Part shown: one piece after another, positions 47,134-59,514 of the stretch
How the letters are laid out: the number at the start of each line of letters is the position of its first letter
Numbering within the stretch: position 1 is the first letter of the stretch
NCBI RefSeq assembly: GCF_000429605.1
Contig: NZ_KE386925.1
Coordinates: 647,209-711,208, forward strand
Origin: Azonexus hydrophilus DSM 23864
Lineage (GTDB): Bacteria > Pseudomonadota > Gammaproteobacteria > Burkholderiales > Rhodocyclaceae
Reading direction: 5' to 3'
Length of the DNA stretch: 64,000 nucleotides
Made by a program: the position numbers and the translations under genes
Notes under the pieces: model-generated
Told to the model about the DNA's origin: nothing
What the model saw: only the letters and a program-made list of their open reading frames with translations
The model's database searches: none

Positions 47134-48177
47134 TCAGTGCCTGCCGGACGCCCTGATGAAGCGGGACATCAACTCCCGTCGGTTAATGGCGCCGGTCTTA
47201 TTGAATATTTGCTGAATGTGTCCGCGGACTGTCCAGAAAGAGATACCGAGATCGCTGGCAATGGCGCGATCGCCCTTGCCGGCAATGATCATCTGGAAAA
47301 TTTCTGTCTCCCGGCGGGAAAGCTGGGACAACAGCACGTCCTCCGCCGCTGCCCGACCCTGCTTGTCGATCTGCCGTGCCACGTCATAGCTGGCCTGCCG
47401 CTCCATGATCTTTCTGGCCCGCCAGACAAACTCTTCAGGCGTGAACGGCTTGCTGATGAAGTCATCGGCACCGCTTTTCATCGCCATGATCCGACGCGGG
47501 ACATCGTCGAAACTGGACATCACCAGAATCGGCAGCCTGGATTCGTGGTTCTGGCGGATGTCACGCACAAAGCTGATTCCCGATTTCGTGTCCTTCAAGA
47601 CCACATCGACGATGATCAACTGGTAGGAATTTTCGCGGTAGCGTCTTTCTGCCGAAGCAAGATCCGCTGCGACATCGACCCTCATGCCCAGTGCTTCGCA
47701 CAAGTGCCGGACATAGCTGGCATGCGATTCGGAATCCTCGAGCAGTAGAACCTTGCCCCCGTAATTCACATCGCTGGTAGCGGCCGCACATTCGCCGACA
47801 AAACTCACCAGGGCTTCATGCTCCTCACGCAGGAATACTTCCGTGACCCCAGCGCTCATTGCGCTGCGGGCCAGCGAAAGCTCACGCCCGCCGATCAGGA
47901 AGGCAATCGGCAAGGTCGCGTGCAATGGCGACAAGCGCACGGCTTCGACCACCTGCAGGCTATCTCCCTGAGCGGTCGAATGAGCGATGACCATGACCGA
48001 GAATTTCTGCCCGCGGTTGAGTGCGGCGCTTATTTCGCATTCGTTCCGGCAACCCTGGAAACGAAGCCCGTGAACTTCGGCAATACGACGCAGGAGCGCT
48101 TGCCGGGCAGCGGACGATTCCAGGCAAAGCAGGGTGCCGTGCCCTTCTGGCATGGCATTCTGGCATTTTTCCGTCAA
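47134..48177 (-). CDS. dual-receiver response regulator with LuxR-type HTH
   Basis: Regulator of 347 aa with two tandem receiver-like domains and a C-terminal LuxR HTH (LSRRETEIFQMIIAGKGDRAIA, ISFWTVRGHIQQIFNKTGA). The first receiver (about 15-130) has lost the phospho-acceptor Asp (VMVIAHSTAQ), while the second (about 140-260) is intact (VLLLEDSESH, IIVDVVLKDTKSG, ISKPF). The start shown is TTG 48177; ATG 48153 is an alternative, and neither has a strong ribosome binding site. It is divergent from the FIST-domain kinase with an 83-bp gap, so the two are probably partners. Confidence 0.83.
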   Translation of the reverse strand: MTEKCQNAMPEGHGTLLCLESSAARQALLRRIAEVHGLRFQGCRNECEISAALNRGQKFSVMVIAHSTAQGDSLQVVEAVRLSPLHATLPIAFLIGGRELSLARSAMSAGVTEVFLREEHEALVSFVGECAAATSDVNYGGKVLLLEDSESHASYVRHLCEALGMRVDVAADLASAERRYRENSYQLIIVDVVLKDTKSGISFVRDIRQNHESRLPILVMSSFDDVPRRIMAMKSGADDFISKPFTPEEFVWRARKIMERQASYDVARQIDKQGRAAAEDVLLSQLSRRETEIFQMIIAGKGDRAIASDLGISFWTVRGHIQQIFNKTGAINRRELMSRFIRASGRH

Positions 48178-48260
48178 GTTGCTCGCCCCCCTATTATTAG
48201 CCGGTTCAGGAACGGATTCGCGACTAGCATCGGGGTCGAAACCCGGGCACGGAGACTTGC

Positions 48261-50684
<2,424 letters not shown>

Positions 50685-50751
50685 AGGAGGGGTCACACGG
50701 AACTGCGGCTTGCCATCCCGCAACAATGGGCTTGCGGGTAAAATCCAGCCC

Positions 50752-51591
50752 ATGAGCCAGCCCACCGATCCCAGCATCCTCTCCCCGCTCGGCAAGCCGA
50801 CCGAATACCGCGCTGACTACGCCCCGGAACTGCTTTACCCGATTCCCCGCCAGTTGAAGCGCGACGAGTTGGGCATCCGGAACGACCAGCTGCCTTTCGT
50901 CGGCGAAGACCTGTGGAACGCCTACGAGCTTTCCTGGTTGAATCCTCGAGGCAAGCCGGTGGTTGCCGTCGCCAGTTTCCGGGTACCGGCGGACAGCCCG
51001 ATGCTGATCGAATCGAAGTCCTTCAAGCTCTACCTGAATTCCTTCAATCAGACGGTTTTTGCCGATCTGGCGGCGGTCGAGGCCTGCCTGATCCGCGACC
51101 TGAGCAGTGCAGCCGGCGCCCCGGTCGCGGTGGATATCGCCGATCTGCGCGGCCGTCCGCAGGCCCGCATCGGCAGCCCGGCCGGTATCCTGCTCGACGA
51201 TCTGGACATCGACTGCGATTGCTACCAGCCCAGTCCGCAGCTACTGCGCACGCTGCCGGGTTCGCCGGTCGAGGAAACCCTGTACTCGCACCTGCTCAAG
51301 TCGAATTGCCTGGTCACCGGCCAACCGGACTGGGCCATGGTCGTCGTCCGCTACCGCGGTCAGCCGATCGACCGGGCCGGACTGTTGCGCTACCTGGTTT
51401 CCTTCCGCAATCACAACGAATTCCACGAGCAATGCGTCGAGCGCATTTTCTGCGACATCCAGCGCGCCTGCGCCCCCGTCGCGCTGGCCGTCCATGCCCG
51501 CTACACCCGCCGCGGCGGCCTCGACATCAACCCCTTCCGCAACACCGGGGACTTTGCTCCGCCGGACAACACCCGCGAAATTCGCCAATAA
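50752..51591 (+). CDS. queF: NADPH-dependent 7-cyano-7-deazaguanine reductase QueF
   Basis: Queuosine biosynthesis enzyme reducing preQ0 to preQ1. At 279 aa it is the long two-domain (YqcD/E. coli) type. The catalytic Cys is in LLKSNCLVTGQPDWAMVVVRY, the substrate-binding Glu in FHEQCVERIF, and the NADPH-binding ESKSFKLYLNSF motif is present. I start it at ATG 50752 because the conserved N-terminus (LSPLGKPTEYRADYAPELLYPI) follows directly. It stands alone between the FIST kinase and the binding-protein/kinase operon. Confidence 0.95.
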   Translation: MSQPTDPSILSPLGKPTEYRADYAPELLYPIPRQLKRDELGIRNDQLPFVGEDLWNAYELSWLNPRGKPVVAVASFRVPADSPMLIESKSFKLYLNSFNQTVFADLAAVEACLIRDLSSAAGAPVAVDIADLRGRPQARIGSPAGILLDDLDIDCDCYQPSPQLLRTLPGSPVEETLYSHLLKSNCLVTGQPDWAMVVVRYRGQPIDRAGLLRYLVSFRNHNEFHEQCVERIFCDIQRACAPVALAVHARYTRRGGLDINPFRNTGDFAPPDNTREIRQ

Positions 51592-51664
51592 ACCTGCCGC
51601 ACCACCATGGTGCCTTATGCATGTAAGGCGTTAAACTGATGACTCGTTTCAGGGGGAGGAACGG

Positions 51665-52774
51665 GTGAGCGAAAAATTGCACAAGATCCTGGCCGTGGTT
51701 GGACTGCTACTGCTGTCGGCCTGCGGCAACGATGAACCTATCCGCATCGGCCTGCTCGCCGGCCTGTCTGACCGCGGCTCGGACTTCGGCGAGAGTGTGC
51801 GCAACGGCGTCATCCTGGCCATCGAACAACAGAACCGTGCCGGCGGCATTCATGGCCGCCAGATCGAACTCATCGTCCGCGACGATGGCCAGGAGCGCGA
51901 GCAGGCCATCCGTGCCGCCGAGGAGTTGATCGCGCTCAAGCCCGAGATCATCATCGGGCCAGTGACCAGTTCAATGGCCAGCATCGTCGTGCCGATGATG
52001 AACCGCGCCGGTCAGATAATCATCAGCCCGACCGTGGCCTCGACCGACTTCCATGGCAAGGACGACAATTTCTTCCGGGTGAACCGGACCACCCGCGAGG
52101 CGGCGATCCATCATGCCGGCATACTGTTCGAACGCGGCTCGCGCCGGGTCGGCATCGCTTTCGATGCCTCCAACCTGCAATATTCCGAAACCTGGGTGAA
52201 GGCTTTCCGTGACAAGTTCGAACATCTGGGCGGCCGCGTGACCGATACCAGCCGCTTCGAATCAGCGGCAACGCCGAGCTTTGCCGAGGTCATCGCCAAA
52301 CTGCTGCCATCAACGCCGGACACCCTGCTTTTCGTCGCCAGCTCGCTCGACACCGCCCGTCTCAGCCAGCAGGCCCGCCGCCAGGCGCCGGCGCTGGTGA
52401 TCACGTCGACCGAATGGGCGGCATCCGGCGAATTGCTGACCGAAATGGGTGGTGAGTCAGTCAATGGCCTGTTGATCGCCCACGCCTACGACCGCAACGA
52501 CTCGCGCCAGCCGTACCAATCCTTCCGCGAAGCCTACAAGCAGCGCTTCCAGCGCGAATTCGGTTCCTTTTCCCTGCTCGCCTACGACACCGCCAACATC
52601 GTCATCACCGCGTTGCAACGCCGTCGGGATGGCGAAAGCCTGAAGCAGGCCCTGCTCAACTATGGCCCTTACGAAGGCGCACAGCAGCAGATCGTCTTCG
52701 ATGCCAACGGCGACACCACCCGCCAGGTGTATTTCACCGAAATCCGCAACGGCAAATTCGAGCAGGTCAGATGA
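51665..52774 (+). CDS. periplasmic-binding lipoprotein, Leu/Ile/Val-type
   Basis: Substrate-binding protein of 369 aa with a lipoprotein signal (lipobox LLSA-C at about residues 17-20). The mature domain is of the Peripla_BP_6 type: [68 protein letters not shown]-type hinge ([10 protein letters not shown]). The start is GTG 51665 with GGGGAGGAA upstream. No permease or ATPase gene adjoins it. The 3' end overlaps a hybrid kinase by ATGA, so it likely acts as a ligand receptor for that kinase rather than for transport. Amino acids, amides or urea-like molecules are family ligands. Confidence 0.88.
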   Translation: MSEKLHKILAVVGLLLLSACGNDEPIRIGLLAGLSDRGSDFGESVRNGVILAIEQQNRAGGIHGRQIELIVRDDGQEREQAIRAAEELIALKPEIIIGPVTSSMASIVVPMMNRAGQIIISPTVASTDFHGKDDNFFRVNRTTREAAIHHAGILFERGSRRVGIAFDASNLQYSETWVKAFRDKFEHLGGRVTDTSRFESAATPSFAEVIAKLLPSTPDTLLFVASSLDTARLSQQARRQAPALVITSTEWAASGELLTEMGGESVNGLLIAHAYDRNDSRQPYQSFREAYKQRFQREFGSFSLLAYDTANIVITALQRRRDGESLKQALLNYGPYEGAQQQIVFDANGDTTRQVYFTEIRNGKFEQVR

Positions 52775-55143
52775 GCCGATCGCAGCGGCGCGAGTGGCGC
52801 CTGCATAACTTCCTCGGCATCCTGCTGGCACTGACCTCGGTGCTCAGCTTCACCATCGTCGCCTCGGTCTTCCTGTTCAACCGGATTCCGCAACTGGAGC
52901 AGGAAATCCGCAGCAGCGCCGAAGGCGACGCACGCGAACTGGCCCTGCGCATCGAACTGCAACTGGGCGCATTGCAGGATCAGCTCGTCCTGCTCGGCGA
53001 AGCGCTCGACGGCAATGGCCGGACCCGACAATTGATGGACAAGGCCGTCGGCGAGGGCAAGGCTTTCCGCGCCCTCTACCTGCTGTCACCGGACGGTCGG
53101 GTGAGCACGGCCAGCCTGGCACCGAACTATCGCCACCTGCAAGCCGAAGTGGTCGGCAGCGACCTGTCGTCGGCACCGATGTTCATCGAGGTACGGGACA
53201 AGCAGAGCGCAGTCTGGAGCGACAAATACCTGTCGTCGCTGACCGGCATCGTCACCGTCGGCCTGGGCATACCGCTGGCCGACCGGGGAATGCTGCTGGC
53301 CGAACTGCCGCTCTCCTACCTGCTCGATCTCGGCCGCGGCAACGAAACCCACCAGCGCGCCATCTGGGTCATCGACCAGCGTGGCGAAGTCCTGGCCGAC
53401 ACCGCCTCGACCACGCGCACCGGCAGCGCCCTCAACCTCTATTCGTCGCCGCTGCTGGCCGCCGTGCTGGCCGGCACGCCGCTGCCCAGCCAGTTCGCGG
53501 TCGATGGCGAGAATTACTACGTCGGCGGCGCCCGCTCGCAACAACTCGGCTGGTCGTTCATCGCCCGCGTACCGGCCGGCCTCGCCCATCCGGAAATCCG
53601 CATGACGGTATTCATCGTCGTCGGCGGCTTCCTGGCCTCGCTGGTAATCGGTACGCTGCTCGCCCTCTACGGTGCATCGCGCCTGTTGCGCCCGCTGCGG
53701 GCGATCATCCAGCGCGCCGACAGGCTGGCCCGGGGCGAAAAGGTCGACGAATGGCCGCGCGGACGGATTGCCGAATTCAACCGACTGTCCGGCGACATCG
53801 GCCGCATGGCGAACGCCATTCTCGAGCGCGAACAGACGCTGCGCGAACTGAATGCCAGCCTGGAAGAACGCGTCGCCGAGCGGACCACCGCGCTGCAGCA
53901 GGCCAAGGAAGCGGCCGAAGCGGCCAGCCGTGCCAAGAGCACCTTCCTGGCCAACATGAGCCATGAAATCCGCACCCCGCTCAATGCCATCAGCGGCATG
54001 GCCCACCTGATCCGCCGCGGTGGCCTGCCGCCCGAACAGGGCGTCCGCCTCGACAAGCTGGAAGCCGCCGGCCAGCATCTGCTCGAAGTCATCAATATGG
54101 TTCTCGATCTATCGAAGATCGAGGCCGGCAAAATGGAACTCGAGGCCACCGCTTTCCACCCGGGCAGCCTGTTCGAAAACGTGCGCTCGATGATCCAGGA
54201 AAAGGCCAGCGCCAAACAGCTGCGCCTGCGGGTCGATGCCAGCGATCTGCCGGAACAGCTACTTGGCGACTCGACCCGCCTGCAACAGGCCATGCTGAAC
54301 TACGCCAGCAATGCGATCAAATTCACCGAGCAGGGCGAAATCCGTCTGAGCGGCCGGGTCGAGGCGGAAACGCCGGACGACCTGCTGCTGCGCTTCGAAG
54401 TCAGCGACACCGGCATCGGCATTTCCCCGGAAGTCTGCGAACGCCTGTTCAAGCCGTTCGAGCAGGCCGACACTTCGACCACGCGCAAATACGGCGGCAC
54501 CGGACTCGGTCTGGCGATTACCGCCAAGATCGTCGAAGCCATGAACGGCGAAGTCGGCGTAATCAGCACCCCGGGACAAGGCAGCACCTTCTGGTTTACG
54601 GCCAGGCTGAAAAGGGTGCCCGTGGCCAAGGCCGATAACGAGCCAGCGACGCTCGATCACGAAACCCGACTGCGCAGGCTATACGCCGGCCGCCGCATCC
54701 TGCTGGTCGAGGACGAACCGATCAACCGGGAAATCGCCCTGATGCTGCTGACCGATGCCGGCCTCGCCACCGACGCCGCCGAAGACGGCATGCAGGCCAT
54801 CGAGATGGCCGGCAGCCAGACCTACGACCTGATCCTGATGGACATGCAGATGCCCCGCCTGGACGGCGTCGAGGCAACACGCCGGATCCGCCGGCTGGAG
54901 AACTGCCGCAACATCCCGATCGCGGCGATGACCGCCAATGCCTTTGCCGAAGACCGCGCCCGCTGTTTCGCCGCCGGCATGAACGAATTCATCGCCAAGC
55001 CAATCAATCCGGAAGCCTTCTACGCCTTGCTGTTCGATTGCCTGTCGGGCAATTACCGGGCATCAGCGCCCGATGAAGCCCATGACGTCGCTGAGCAACA
55101 TCAGTTGCGGCTGGGCGTCCAGCCAGTCGCGAGCATCGATTAG
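52771..55143 (+). CDS. Cache-like/HAMP hybrid sensor histidine kinase
   Basis: Hybrid kinase of 790 aa. Membrane segments at about 15-37 and 275-298 bracket a large periplasmic Cache-like domain ([29 protein letters not shown]). A HAMP domain (about 298-350), a coiled coil, a HisKA with His398 ([20 protein letters not shown]), an ATPase domain ([28 protein letters not shown]) and a receiver with Asp691 ([14 protein letters not shown]) follow. It is coupled to the binding lipoprotein upstream. The last 27 or so residues extend past the receiver fold and overlap a convergent gene by 81 bp; they may be a recent extension. Confidence 0.9.
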   Translation: MSRSQRREWRLHNFLGILLALTSVLSFTIVASVFLFNRIPQLEQEIRSSAEGDARELALRIELQLGALQDQLVLLGEALDGNGRTRQLMDKAVGEGKAFRALYLLSPDGRVSTASLAPNYRHLQAEVVGSDLSSAPMFIEVRDKQSAVWSDKYLSSLTGIVTVGLGIPLADRGMLLAELPLSYLLDLGRGNETHQRAIWVIDQRGEVLADTASTTRTGSALNLYSSPLLAAVLAGTPLPSQFAVDGENYYVGGARSQQLGWSFIARVPAGLAHPEIRMTVFIVVGGFLASLVIGTLLALYGASRLLRPLRAIIQRADRLARGEKVDEWPRGRIAEFNRLSGDIGRMANAILEREQTLRELNASLEERVAERTTALQQAKEAAEAASRAKSTFLANMSHEIRTPLNAISGMAHLIRRGGLPPEQGVRLDKLEAAGQHLLEVINMVLDLSKIEAGKMELEATAFHPGSLFENVRSMIQEKASAKQLRLRVDASDLPEQLLGDSTRLQQAMLNYASNAIKFTEQGEIRLSGRVEAETPDDLLLRFEVSDTGIGISPEVCERLFKPFEQADTSTTRKYGGTGLGLAITAKIVEAMNGEVGVISTPGQGSTFWFTARLKRVPVAKADNEPATLDHETRLRRLYAGRRILLVEDEPINREIALMLLTDAGLATDAAEDGMQAIEMAGSQTYDLILMDMQMPRLDGVEATRRIRRLENCRNIPIAAMTANAFAEDRARCFAAGMNEFIAKPINPEAFYALLFDCLSGNYRASAPDEAHDVAEQHQLRLGVQPVASID

Positions 55144-55476
55144 CGTCGGACGGACCTCGCACTGGTAAGACTTCAGGTCGCCCCCCAGGACTTTGCGGAT
55201 TTCGTCAGCCAATCGCGAATCCATCGTCACGAAGACAATCCGGCAGTTAGGTGACGACAATTTGGCGCCGTAATGCAGCGCGGCCAGCTCGGTTAGCGCC
55301 GACGGCCCGATATCGTGCCGGCTGACTGCCGAGAAGTCGTGAATCACATAGCGAGCGTCGTCAAATCGCGGATCACTCTGAATCCGCCTGACCACGTCAA
55401 GAAGGCCGGCCGACGGCAACCCGCCCTCGTAAATTGCCAATACGCCTTCCGGTTCCCAGACCAGCCTGCACGTCAT
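55063..55476 (-). CDS. small STAS-like (SpoIIAA-like) protein
   Basis: Predicted soluble protein of 137 aa. The pattern of short strands and helices ([52 protein letters not shown]) resembles STAS/SpoIIAA-like domains that act in signalling or membrane binding. The overall order and the D-F-S segment support this weakly. The start at 55476 has AGAGGA upstream. The 3' end overlaps the hybrid kinase gene by 81 bp on the opposite strand, which is long for a convergent pair. A real gene is likely since the frame gives a coherent protein beyond the overlap. Confidence 0.6.
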   Translation of the reverse strand: MTCRLVWEPEGVLAIYEGGLPSAGLLDVVRRIQSDPRFDDARYVIHDFSAVSRHDIGPSALTELAALHYGAKLSSPNCRIVFVTMDSRLADEIRKVLGGDLKSYQCEVRPTLIDARDWLDAQPQLMLLSDVMGFIGR

Positions 55477-55742
55477 GAGCCTGTCCTCTCGAGACTACTG
55501 CCCAGCATATTGCCGAAGCATTTTTGTATGCCGTTCATCTTAATCCCAAATGTCGTCCGGATGAACCTAGTACATCCCCCAGCTTCCGCACTCATTCGTC
55601 ATAAAACGCACCACATTGAAGCCAATGCGACAAAAACCTCCCTGAACTGGGGCGAGCAGTCGACGCCAAAACAAAGACAACAAAAAATTAAAAGTTCAAT
55701 TAATACAGATATATAAATCACAAAATAAGGAAAAGAATACTT

Positions 55743-55758
55743 TGGCACGCAGCATGCT
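55743..55758 (+). promoter_or_regulatory. sigma-54 promoter of the GntR/ABC operon
   Basis: TGGCAC-GCAGC-ATGCT has the invariant GG and GC at the required 10-bp separation (-24/-12). It lies 42 bp before the GntR-family gene, consistent with nitrogen-controlled expression. Confidence 0.65.
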
Positions 55759-55771
55759 TATAGGTCACCAC

Positions 55772-55789
55772 TGGTCTGACCGGTCTGAA
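55772..55789 (+). promoter_or_regulatory. candidate FadR/GntR-type operator
   Basis: TGGTCTGACC followed by GGTCTGA forms a tandem of GGTCTGA units close to the TGGT-N3-ACCA form used by FadR-subfamily GntR regulators. It sits between the sigma-54 promoter and the GntR gene, suggesting autoregulation. Confidence 0.45.
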
Positions 55790-55799
55790 CGGATAACCC

Positions 55800-56477
55800 A
55801 TGCCTAGCCTAGCCAACATCGCTGCCCAAACCCTGCAACGCCGCATCCTCGACGGCCACTACCCACCCGGTAGTGCCCTGCCCGGACAACGCGAACTCTC
55901 CGAGAACCTCGGCATCAGCCGCGCCTCGCTGCGCGAAGCCATTTCCATGCTGGAAGCGCTCGGCCTGCTGCGCTCGCAAGCCGGTAAAGGCGTCTTCGTC
56001 ACCGCCGGCAAACCGGCCAGCGCCGCCGACCTGCCGGCCGGGCCGAGCGCCATGCCGCCGGCCGCCATTTTCCAGATGCGCTACGTCGTCGAACCGGCCA
56101 ACGCCGCACTGGCCGCCCGCCAGGCCGGCCCCGAAGGGATCGAGGCGCTGCGCGAATGCATGCTGGAAATGCAGCGGGCGCTGGCCGCCAGCGACCTGCT
56201 CACCGCCGCCGACTGCGACTTGCGCTTTCACCTGGCGCTGGCCGAACTATCCGGTAACCCGGCGCTGACCGCGCTGACCGAACACTTCCAGGCCCACCTC
56301 GCCTACAGCCTCCGCCTACCCTTCGCCGACCGCAGCCATATCTGGCAGCCGGCCGACGAGCACAACGCCATCCTCGCTGCAGTCGCTGCCGGCAACGCCA
56401 GCGCCGCGCGCAAAGCCATGCAGCAGCACCTGAACTCGGCCGCCGGCCGCGTCGGCATCACTTTCGTCAAACCCTGA
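55800..56477 (+). CDS. GntR-family transcriptional regulator, FadR/FCD type
   Basis: Repressor-type regulator of 225 aa. The winged HTH (about 1-70: RRILDGHYPPGSALPGQRELSENLGISRASLREAISMLEALGLL) is followed by an FCD ligand-binding domain (about 85-215) with the metal-binding Asp/His pattern (DCDLRFHLALAELSGN, ADEHNAILAAVAAGN). It is the first gene of the ABC transporter operon, 20 bp before the binding protein, and a candidate autoregulatory site lies just upstream. The effector may be an organic acid or amino acid. Confidence 0.93.
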   Translation: MPSLANIAAQTLQRRILDGHYPPGSALPGQRELSENLGISRASLREAISMLEALGLLRSQAGKGVFVTAGKPASAADLPAGPSAMPPAAIFQMRYVVEPANAALAARQAGPEGIEALRECMLEMQRALAASDLLTAADCDLRFHLALAELSGNPALTALTEHFQAHLAYSLRLPFADRSHIWQPADEHNAILAAVAAGNASAARKAMQQHLNSAAGRVGITFVKP

Positions 56478-56497
56478 ACCTTCCCTGGAGCCTCGCC

Positions 56498-57286
56498 ATG
56501 CAAAAACGTACCTTCCTCAAAGCCGTCTTCGCCACCGCCCTTTTCTCGGCCGGATTCAGCGGTCTCGCCCACGCCGACGTGCTGGCCAACGTCCAGAAGG
56601 CCGGCGTGTTGCGCGTCGCTGTACCGCAGGACTTCCCGCCCTTCGGCACCGTCGGTCCCGACCTCAAGCCGCGCGGCTACGACATCGACGTTGCCAACCT
56701 GATCGGCCGCGAACTCGGCGTCAAGGTCGAGCTGATCCCGGTCAGCAGCACCAACCGCATTCCTTACCTGACCACGGGCAAGGCCGACTTGGTCATTTCC
56801 AGTCTGGGCAAGAATCCGGACCGCGAGAAGGTAATCGACTTCTCGATCGCCTACGCGCCGTTCTTCAACGGCGTGTTCGGCCCGGCCGACAGCACGGTCA
56901 AGGGCGCCGCCGACACCGCCGGCAAGACGCTGGGTGTCACCCGCGGTTCGGTCGAGGACCTGGAATTCACCAAGATCGCCCCGCCGACCGTAAACATCAA
57001 GCGCTACGAGGACAACAACGCCACCATCTCGGCCTACCTGTCCGGCCAGGTGCAACTGATCGCCACCGGCAACGTCGTCGCCGCCGCGGTCAACGAGCGC
57101 ACCAAGATCCGTCGCCTGGACACCAAGTTCCTGATCAAGAACTCCCCCTGCTACGTCGGCGTGAACAAGGGAGAGGCCGCGCTGCTGGCCAAGGTCAACG
57201 AGGTCATCGCCAAGCTCAAGAAGAGCGGCGACCTGAACCAGGTTTCGCAACGCTGGCTGCAAGCCCCGCTGCCGGCCGACCTCTGA
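56498..57286 (+). CDS. polar amino-acid-type ABC transporter substrate-binding protein
   Basis: Periplasmic binding protein of 262 aa, SBP_bac_3 family. A signal peptide (about 25 residues, ending AHA-D) is followed by GVLRVAVPQDFPPFGTVGPDLKPRGYDIDVANLIGRELGVKVELIPV and later GKADLVISSLGKNPDREKVIDFS, as in glutamate/glutamine-type receptors. The ligand is not determined. Its setting, between a sigma-54-driven GntR gene and purine-degradation genes, leaves room for a nitrogen-rich ligand other than a classic amino acid. Confidence 0.92.
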   Translation: MQKRTFLKAVFATALFSAGFSGLAHADVLANVQKAGVLRVAVPQDFPPFGTVGPDLKPRGYDIDVANLIGRELGVKVELIPVSSTNRIPYLTTGKADLVISSLGKNPDREKVIDFSIAYAPFFNGVFGPADSTVKGAADTAGKTLGVTRGSVEDLEFTKIAPPTVNIKRYEDNNATISAYLSGQVQLIATGNVVAAAVNERTKIRRLDTKFLIKNSPCYVGVNKGEAALLAKVNEVIAKLKKSGDLNQVSQRWLQAPLPADL

Positions 57287-57334
57287 TTCACTGACCCTGC
57301 TGGGTGCCGCCTGCGGGCGGCACCGGAGAAATCC

Positions 57335-58000
57335 ATGTCCTACGTCTTCGATTTTCCGGCGGTTTTCGAGCATACCGATGCGCTGCTCGCCGGCACCGGC
57401 CGCACACTGGCGCTGACCGCCATCGGCGCCGTCGCCGGCATTGCGCTCGGCATCGTCGGCGCCGTCTGCCGCGCCTGGCGGCTGGCGCCCTTCGACCGGC
57501 TGTTCGCGGTCTATGTCGAACTGATCCGCAACACCCCCTTCCTGGTCCAGTTGTTCTTCATCTTCTTCGGCCTGCCGGCCATCGGGGTGCAGATGAACGA
57601 ATGGCAGGCGGCCATCCTGGCGGTGATCATCAATCTCGGCGCCTATTCGACCGAGATCATCCGCGCCGGCATCGAAGCGACCCCCAAGGGCCAGATCGAG
57701 GCGGCGCAGTCACTGGCGCTCAACCGCCTGCAGACCTTCCGCCATGTCGTCCTGCCGCCGGCACTGCTCAAGGTCTGGCCGGCGCTGTGCAGCCAGGTGG
57801 TGATCGTCATGCTCGGCACCTCGGTGTGCTCGCAGATTGCCGCCGAGGAACTGACCTTCGCCGCCAACTTCATCCAGTCGCGCAATTTCCGCGCTTTCGA
57901 AACCTATTTCATCGTCACCGCGATCTACTTCCTGCTGGCCATCGGTATCCGCCAGCTGATGATGCAGATCGGCCGGCGGCTGATCGCGCGGAGGCCGTGA
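57335..58000 (+). CDS. amino-acid-type ABC transporter permease
   Basis: Inner-membrane permease of 221 aa of the HisMQ/GltK type. The EAA-like loop GIEATPKGQIEAAQSLALNRLQTFRHVVLPPAL is complete, and there are about five membrane segments. It follows the binding protein by 48 bp and overlaps the second permease gene by one base (TGATG). Confidence 0.94.
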   Translation: MSYVFDFPAVFEHTDALLAGTGRTLALTAIGAVAGIALGIVGAVCRAWRLAPFDRLFAVYVELIRNTPFLVQLFFIFFGLPAIGVQMNEWQAAILAVIINLGAYSTEIIRAGIEATPKGQIEAAQSLALNRLQTFRHVVLPPALLKVWPALCSQVVIVMLGTSVCSQIAAEELTFAANFIQSRNFRAFETYFIVTAIYFLLAIGIRQLMMQIGRRLIARRP

Positions 58001-58656
58001 TGAACGACATTTCAACCTGGGACATTGTCCGCAACCTGTTCGACGGCGCCGTGTGGACGCTCGCCCTGTCGCTGACCGCCTTCGTCTTTGGCGGCCTGGC
58101 CGGGCTGGCCATCCTCTTCGCCCGCATTGCCAAACATGCCCTGCCGCGCCGTCTGGCCCTCGGCTACATCGAGATTTTCCAGGGCACGCCCTTGCTGATG
58201 CAGTTGTTCATCATCTTCTTCGGCGGCAGCCTGATCGGCCTGGAAATCTCGCCGTGGATCGCCGCCGCCATCGGCCTGACGCTGTTCACCAGTGCCTACC
58301 TGGCGGAAATCTGGCGCGGCTGCGTCGAGGCCATCCCCAAGGGCCAGTGGGAAGCCTCGGCCAGTCTGGCGCTGTCGCGCTTCGAGCAGATGCGCTACGT
58401 GATCCTGCCGCAGGCCCTGCGCATCGCCATCGCACCGACCGTCGGCTTCTCGGTACAAGTGGTCAAGGGCACGGCGGTGGCGTCGATCATCGGTTTCGTC
58501 GAACTGACCAAGACCGGCTCGATGCTCGCCAACGCCACTTTCCAGCCCTTCCTCGTCTTCGGCTTCGTCGCCCTCGGCTACTTCGCCCTGTGCTACCCAC
58601 TCTCGGCCTATGCCCGCACTCTCGAAAGGAATCTCCATGGCGCTCGTTCGCATTGA
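58000..58656 (+). CDS. amino-acid-type ABC transporter permease (second)
   Basis: Second membrane subunit, 218 aa, same family. The EAA-like loop [33 protein letters not shown] is present. I chose ATG 58000, which overlaps the stop of the first permease; a much longer open frame upstream runs through that gene in another frame and is rejected. The 3' end overlaps the ATPase gene by 20 bp. Confidence 0.93.
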   Translation: MNDISTWDIVRNLFDGAVWTLALSLTAFVFGGLAGLAILFARIAKHALPRRLALGYIEIFQGTPLLMQLFIIFFGGSLIGLEISPWIAAAIGLTLFTSAYLAEIWRGCVEAIPKGQWEASASLALSRFEQMRYVILPQALRIAIAPTVGFSVQVVKGTAVASIIGFVELTKTGSMLANATFQPFLVFGFVALGYFALCYPLSAYARTLERNLHGARSH

Positions 58657-59365
58657 CGCACTGCACAAGCATTTCGGCAGCAACCACGTGCTCAAGGGCA
58701 TCGACCTCGACATCGAAGAAGGCCAGGTGATCGCCCTCATCGGCCGCAGCGGCTCGGGCAAGAGCACCCTGCTGCGCACCATCAACGGCCTGGAAAGCTT
58801 CGACGAAGGCTGTATCGAAGTCGACGGCGAGCGCATCCACCCGCACGAAACCGACCTGCGCGCGCTGCGCCAGAAGGTCGGCATGGTCTTCCAGCAGTTC
58901 AACCTGTTCCCGCACCTCTCCGCCGGCCAGAACGTCATGCTGGCGACGCGCATCGTGCGCAAGATGCCGGAGGCCGAAGCCCGCGAACTGGCCAAGGCGA
59001 TGCTGCTCAAGGTCGGCCTGCAGGACAAGTTCGATGCCTTCCCCGACCAGTTGTCCGGCGGCCAGCAGCAGCGCGTCGCCATCGCCCGCGCGCTAGCCAT
59101 GCAACCGCGCGTGCTGCTGTGCGACGAAATCACCTCGGCGCTCGATCCGGAACTGGTCAATGAAGTGCTGGCCGTGGTCAAGGATCTGGCGGCCGAAGGC
59201 ATGACGCTGATCATGGTGACGCACGAAATGCGTTTCGCCCGCGAAGTCGGCGACAAACTGGTCTTCATGTACCAGGGCCGCGTGCATGAAGCCGGCGACC
59301 CGCGCGAAGTCTTCGCCAATCCACAAACCCCGGAACTGGCCGCCTTCATCGGCTCGATCAACTGA
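58637..59365 (+). CDS. amino-acid-type ABC transporter ATPase
   Basis: ATP-binding subunit of 242 aa, GlnQ/HisP type. Walker A is [15 protein letters not shown], the signature is [34 protein letters not shown] with Walker B, and the H-loop is IMVTHEM. AAGGAAT precedes ATG 58637, inside the end of the second permease gene. It closes the five-gene GntR/binding protein/permease/permease/ATPase operon. Confidence 0.95.
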   Translation: MALVRIDALHKHFGSNHVLKGIDLDIEEGQVIALIGRSGSGKSTLLRTINGLESFDEGCIEVDGERIHPHETDLRALRQKVGMVFQQFNLFPHLSAGQNVMLATRIVRKMPEAEARELAKAMLLKVGLQDKFDAFPDQLSGGQQQRVAIARALAMQPRVLLCDEITSALDPELVNEVLAVVKDLAAEGMTLIMVTHEMRFAREVGDKLVFMYQGRVHEAGDPREVFANPQTPELAAFIGSIN

Positions 59366-59514
59366 ACGGCCATGCATCCCCCAGGTGCGATATCTGCCGC
59401 CAGCGCGCCAATGCGGTGCGCCTGACTACGAAAAAACGGGCTTTTCCGGCTTTTCATCCAAGGCCCGGATATTGCTGGAACAAATGAAAAACAATTTCAA
59501 TTTTGGAGAAAAGC

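Larger units (their letters stand above)
55477..55799. other. AT-rich intergenic region
   Basis: A gene-free stretch of 323 bp between divergent genes, clearly richer in A and T than the rest of the window (for example around 55680-55735). It ends in a sigma-54-type promoter and a GntR-type operator. I see no convincing small gene or RNA; the open frame at 55315-55716 overlaps the STAS-like gene and has no ribosome binding site. Confidence 0.6.

Noticed and set aside
55315..55716. 133-codon frame in the AT-rich intergenic region
   Set aside because: It overlaps the STAS-like gene in antisense, has no ribosome binding site and translates without recognisable structure.
57304..57999. In-frame N-terminal extension of the second ABC permease
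   Set aside because: It runs through the first permease gene in a shifted frame; the ATG at 58000 gives the normal family length.
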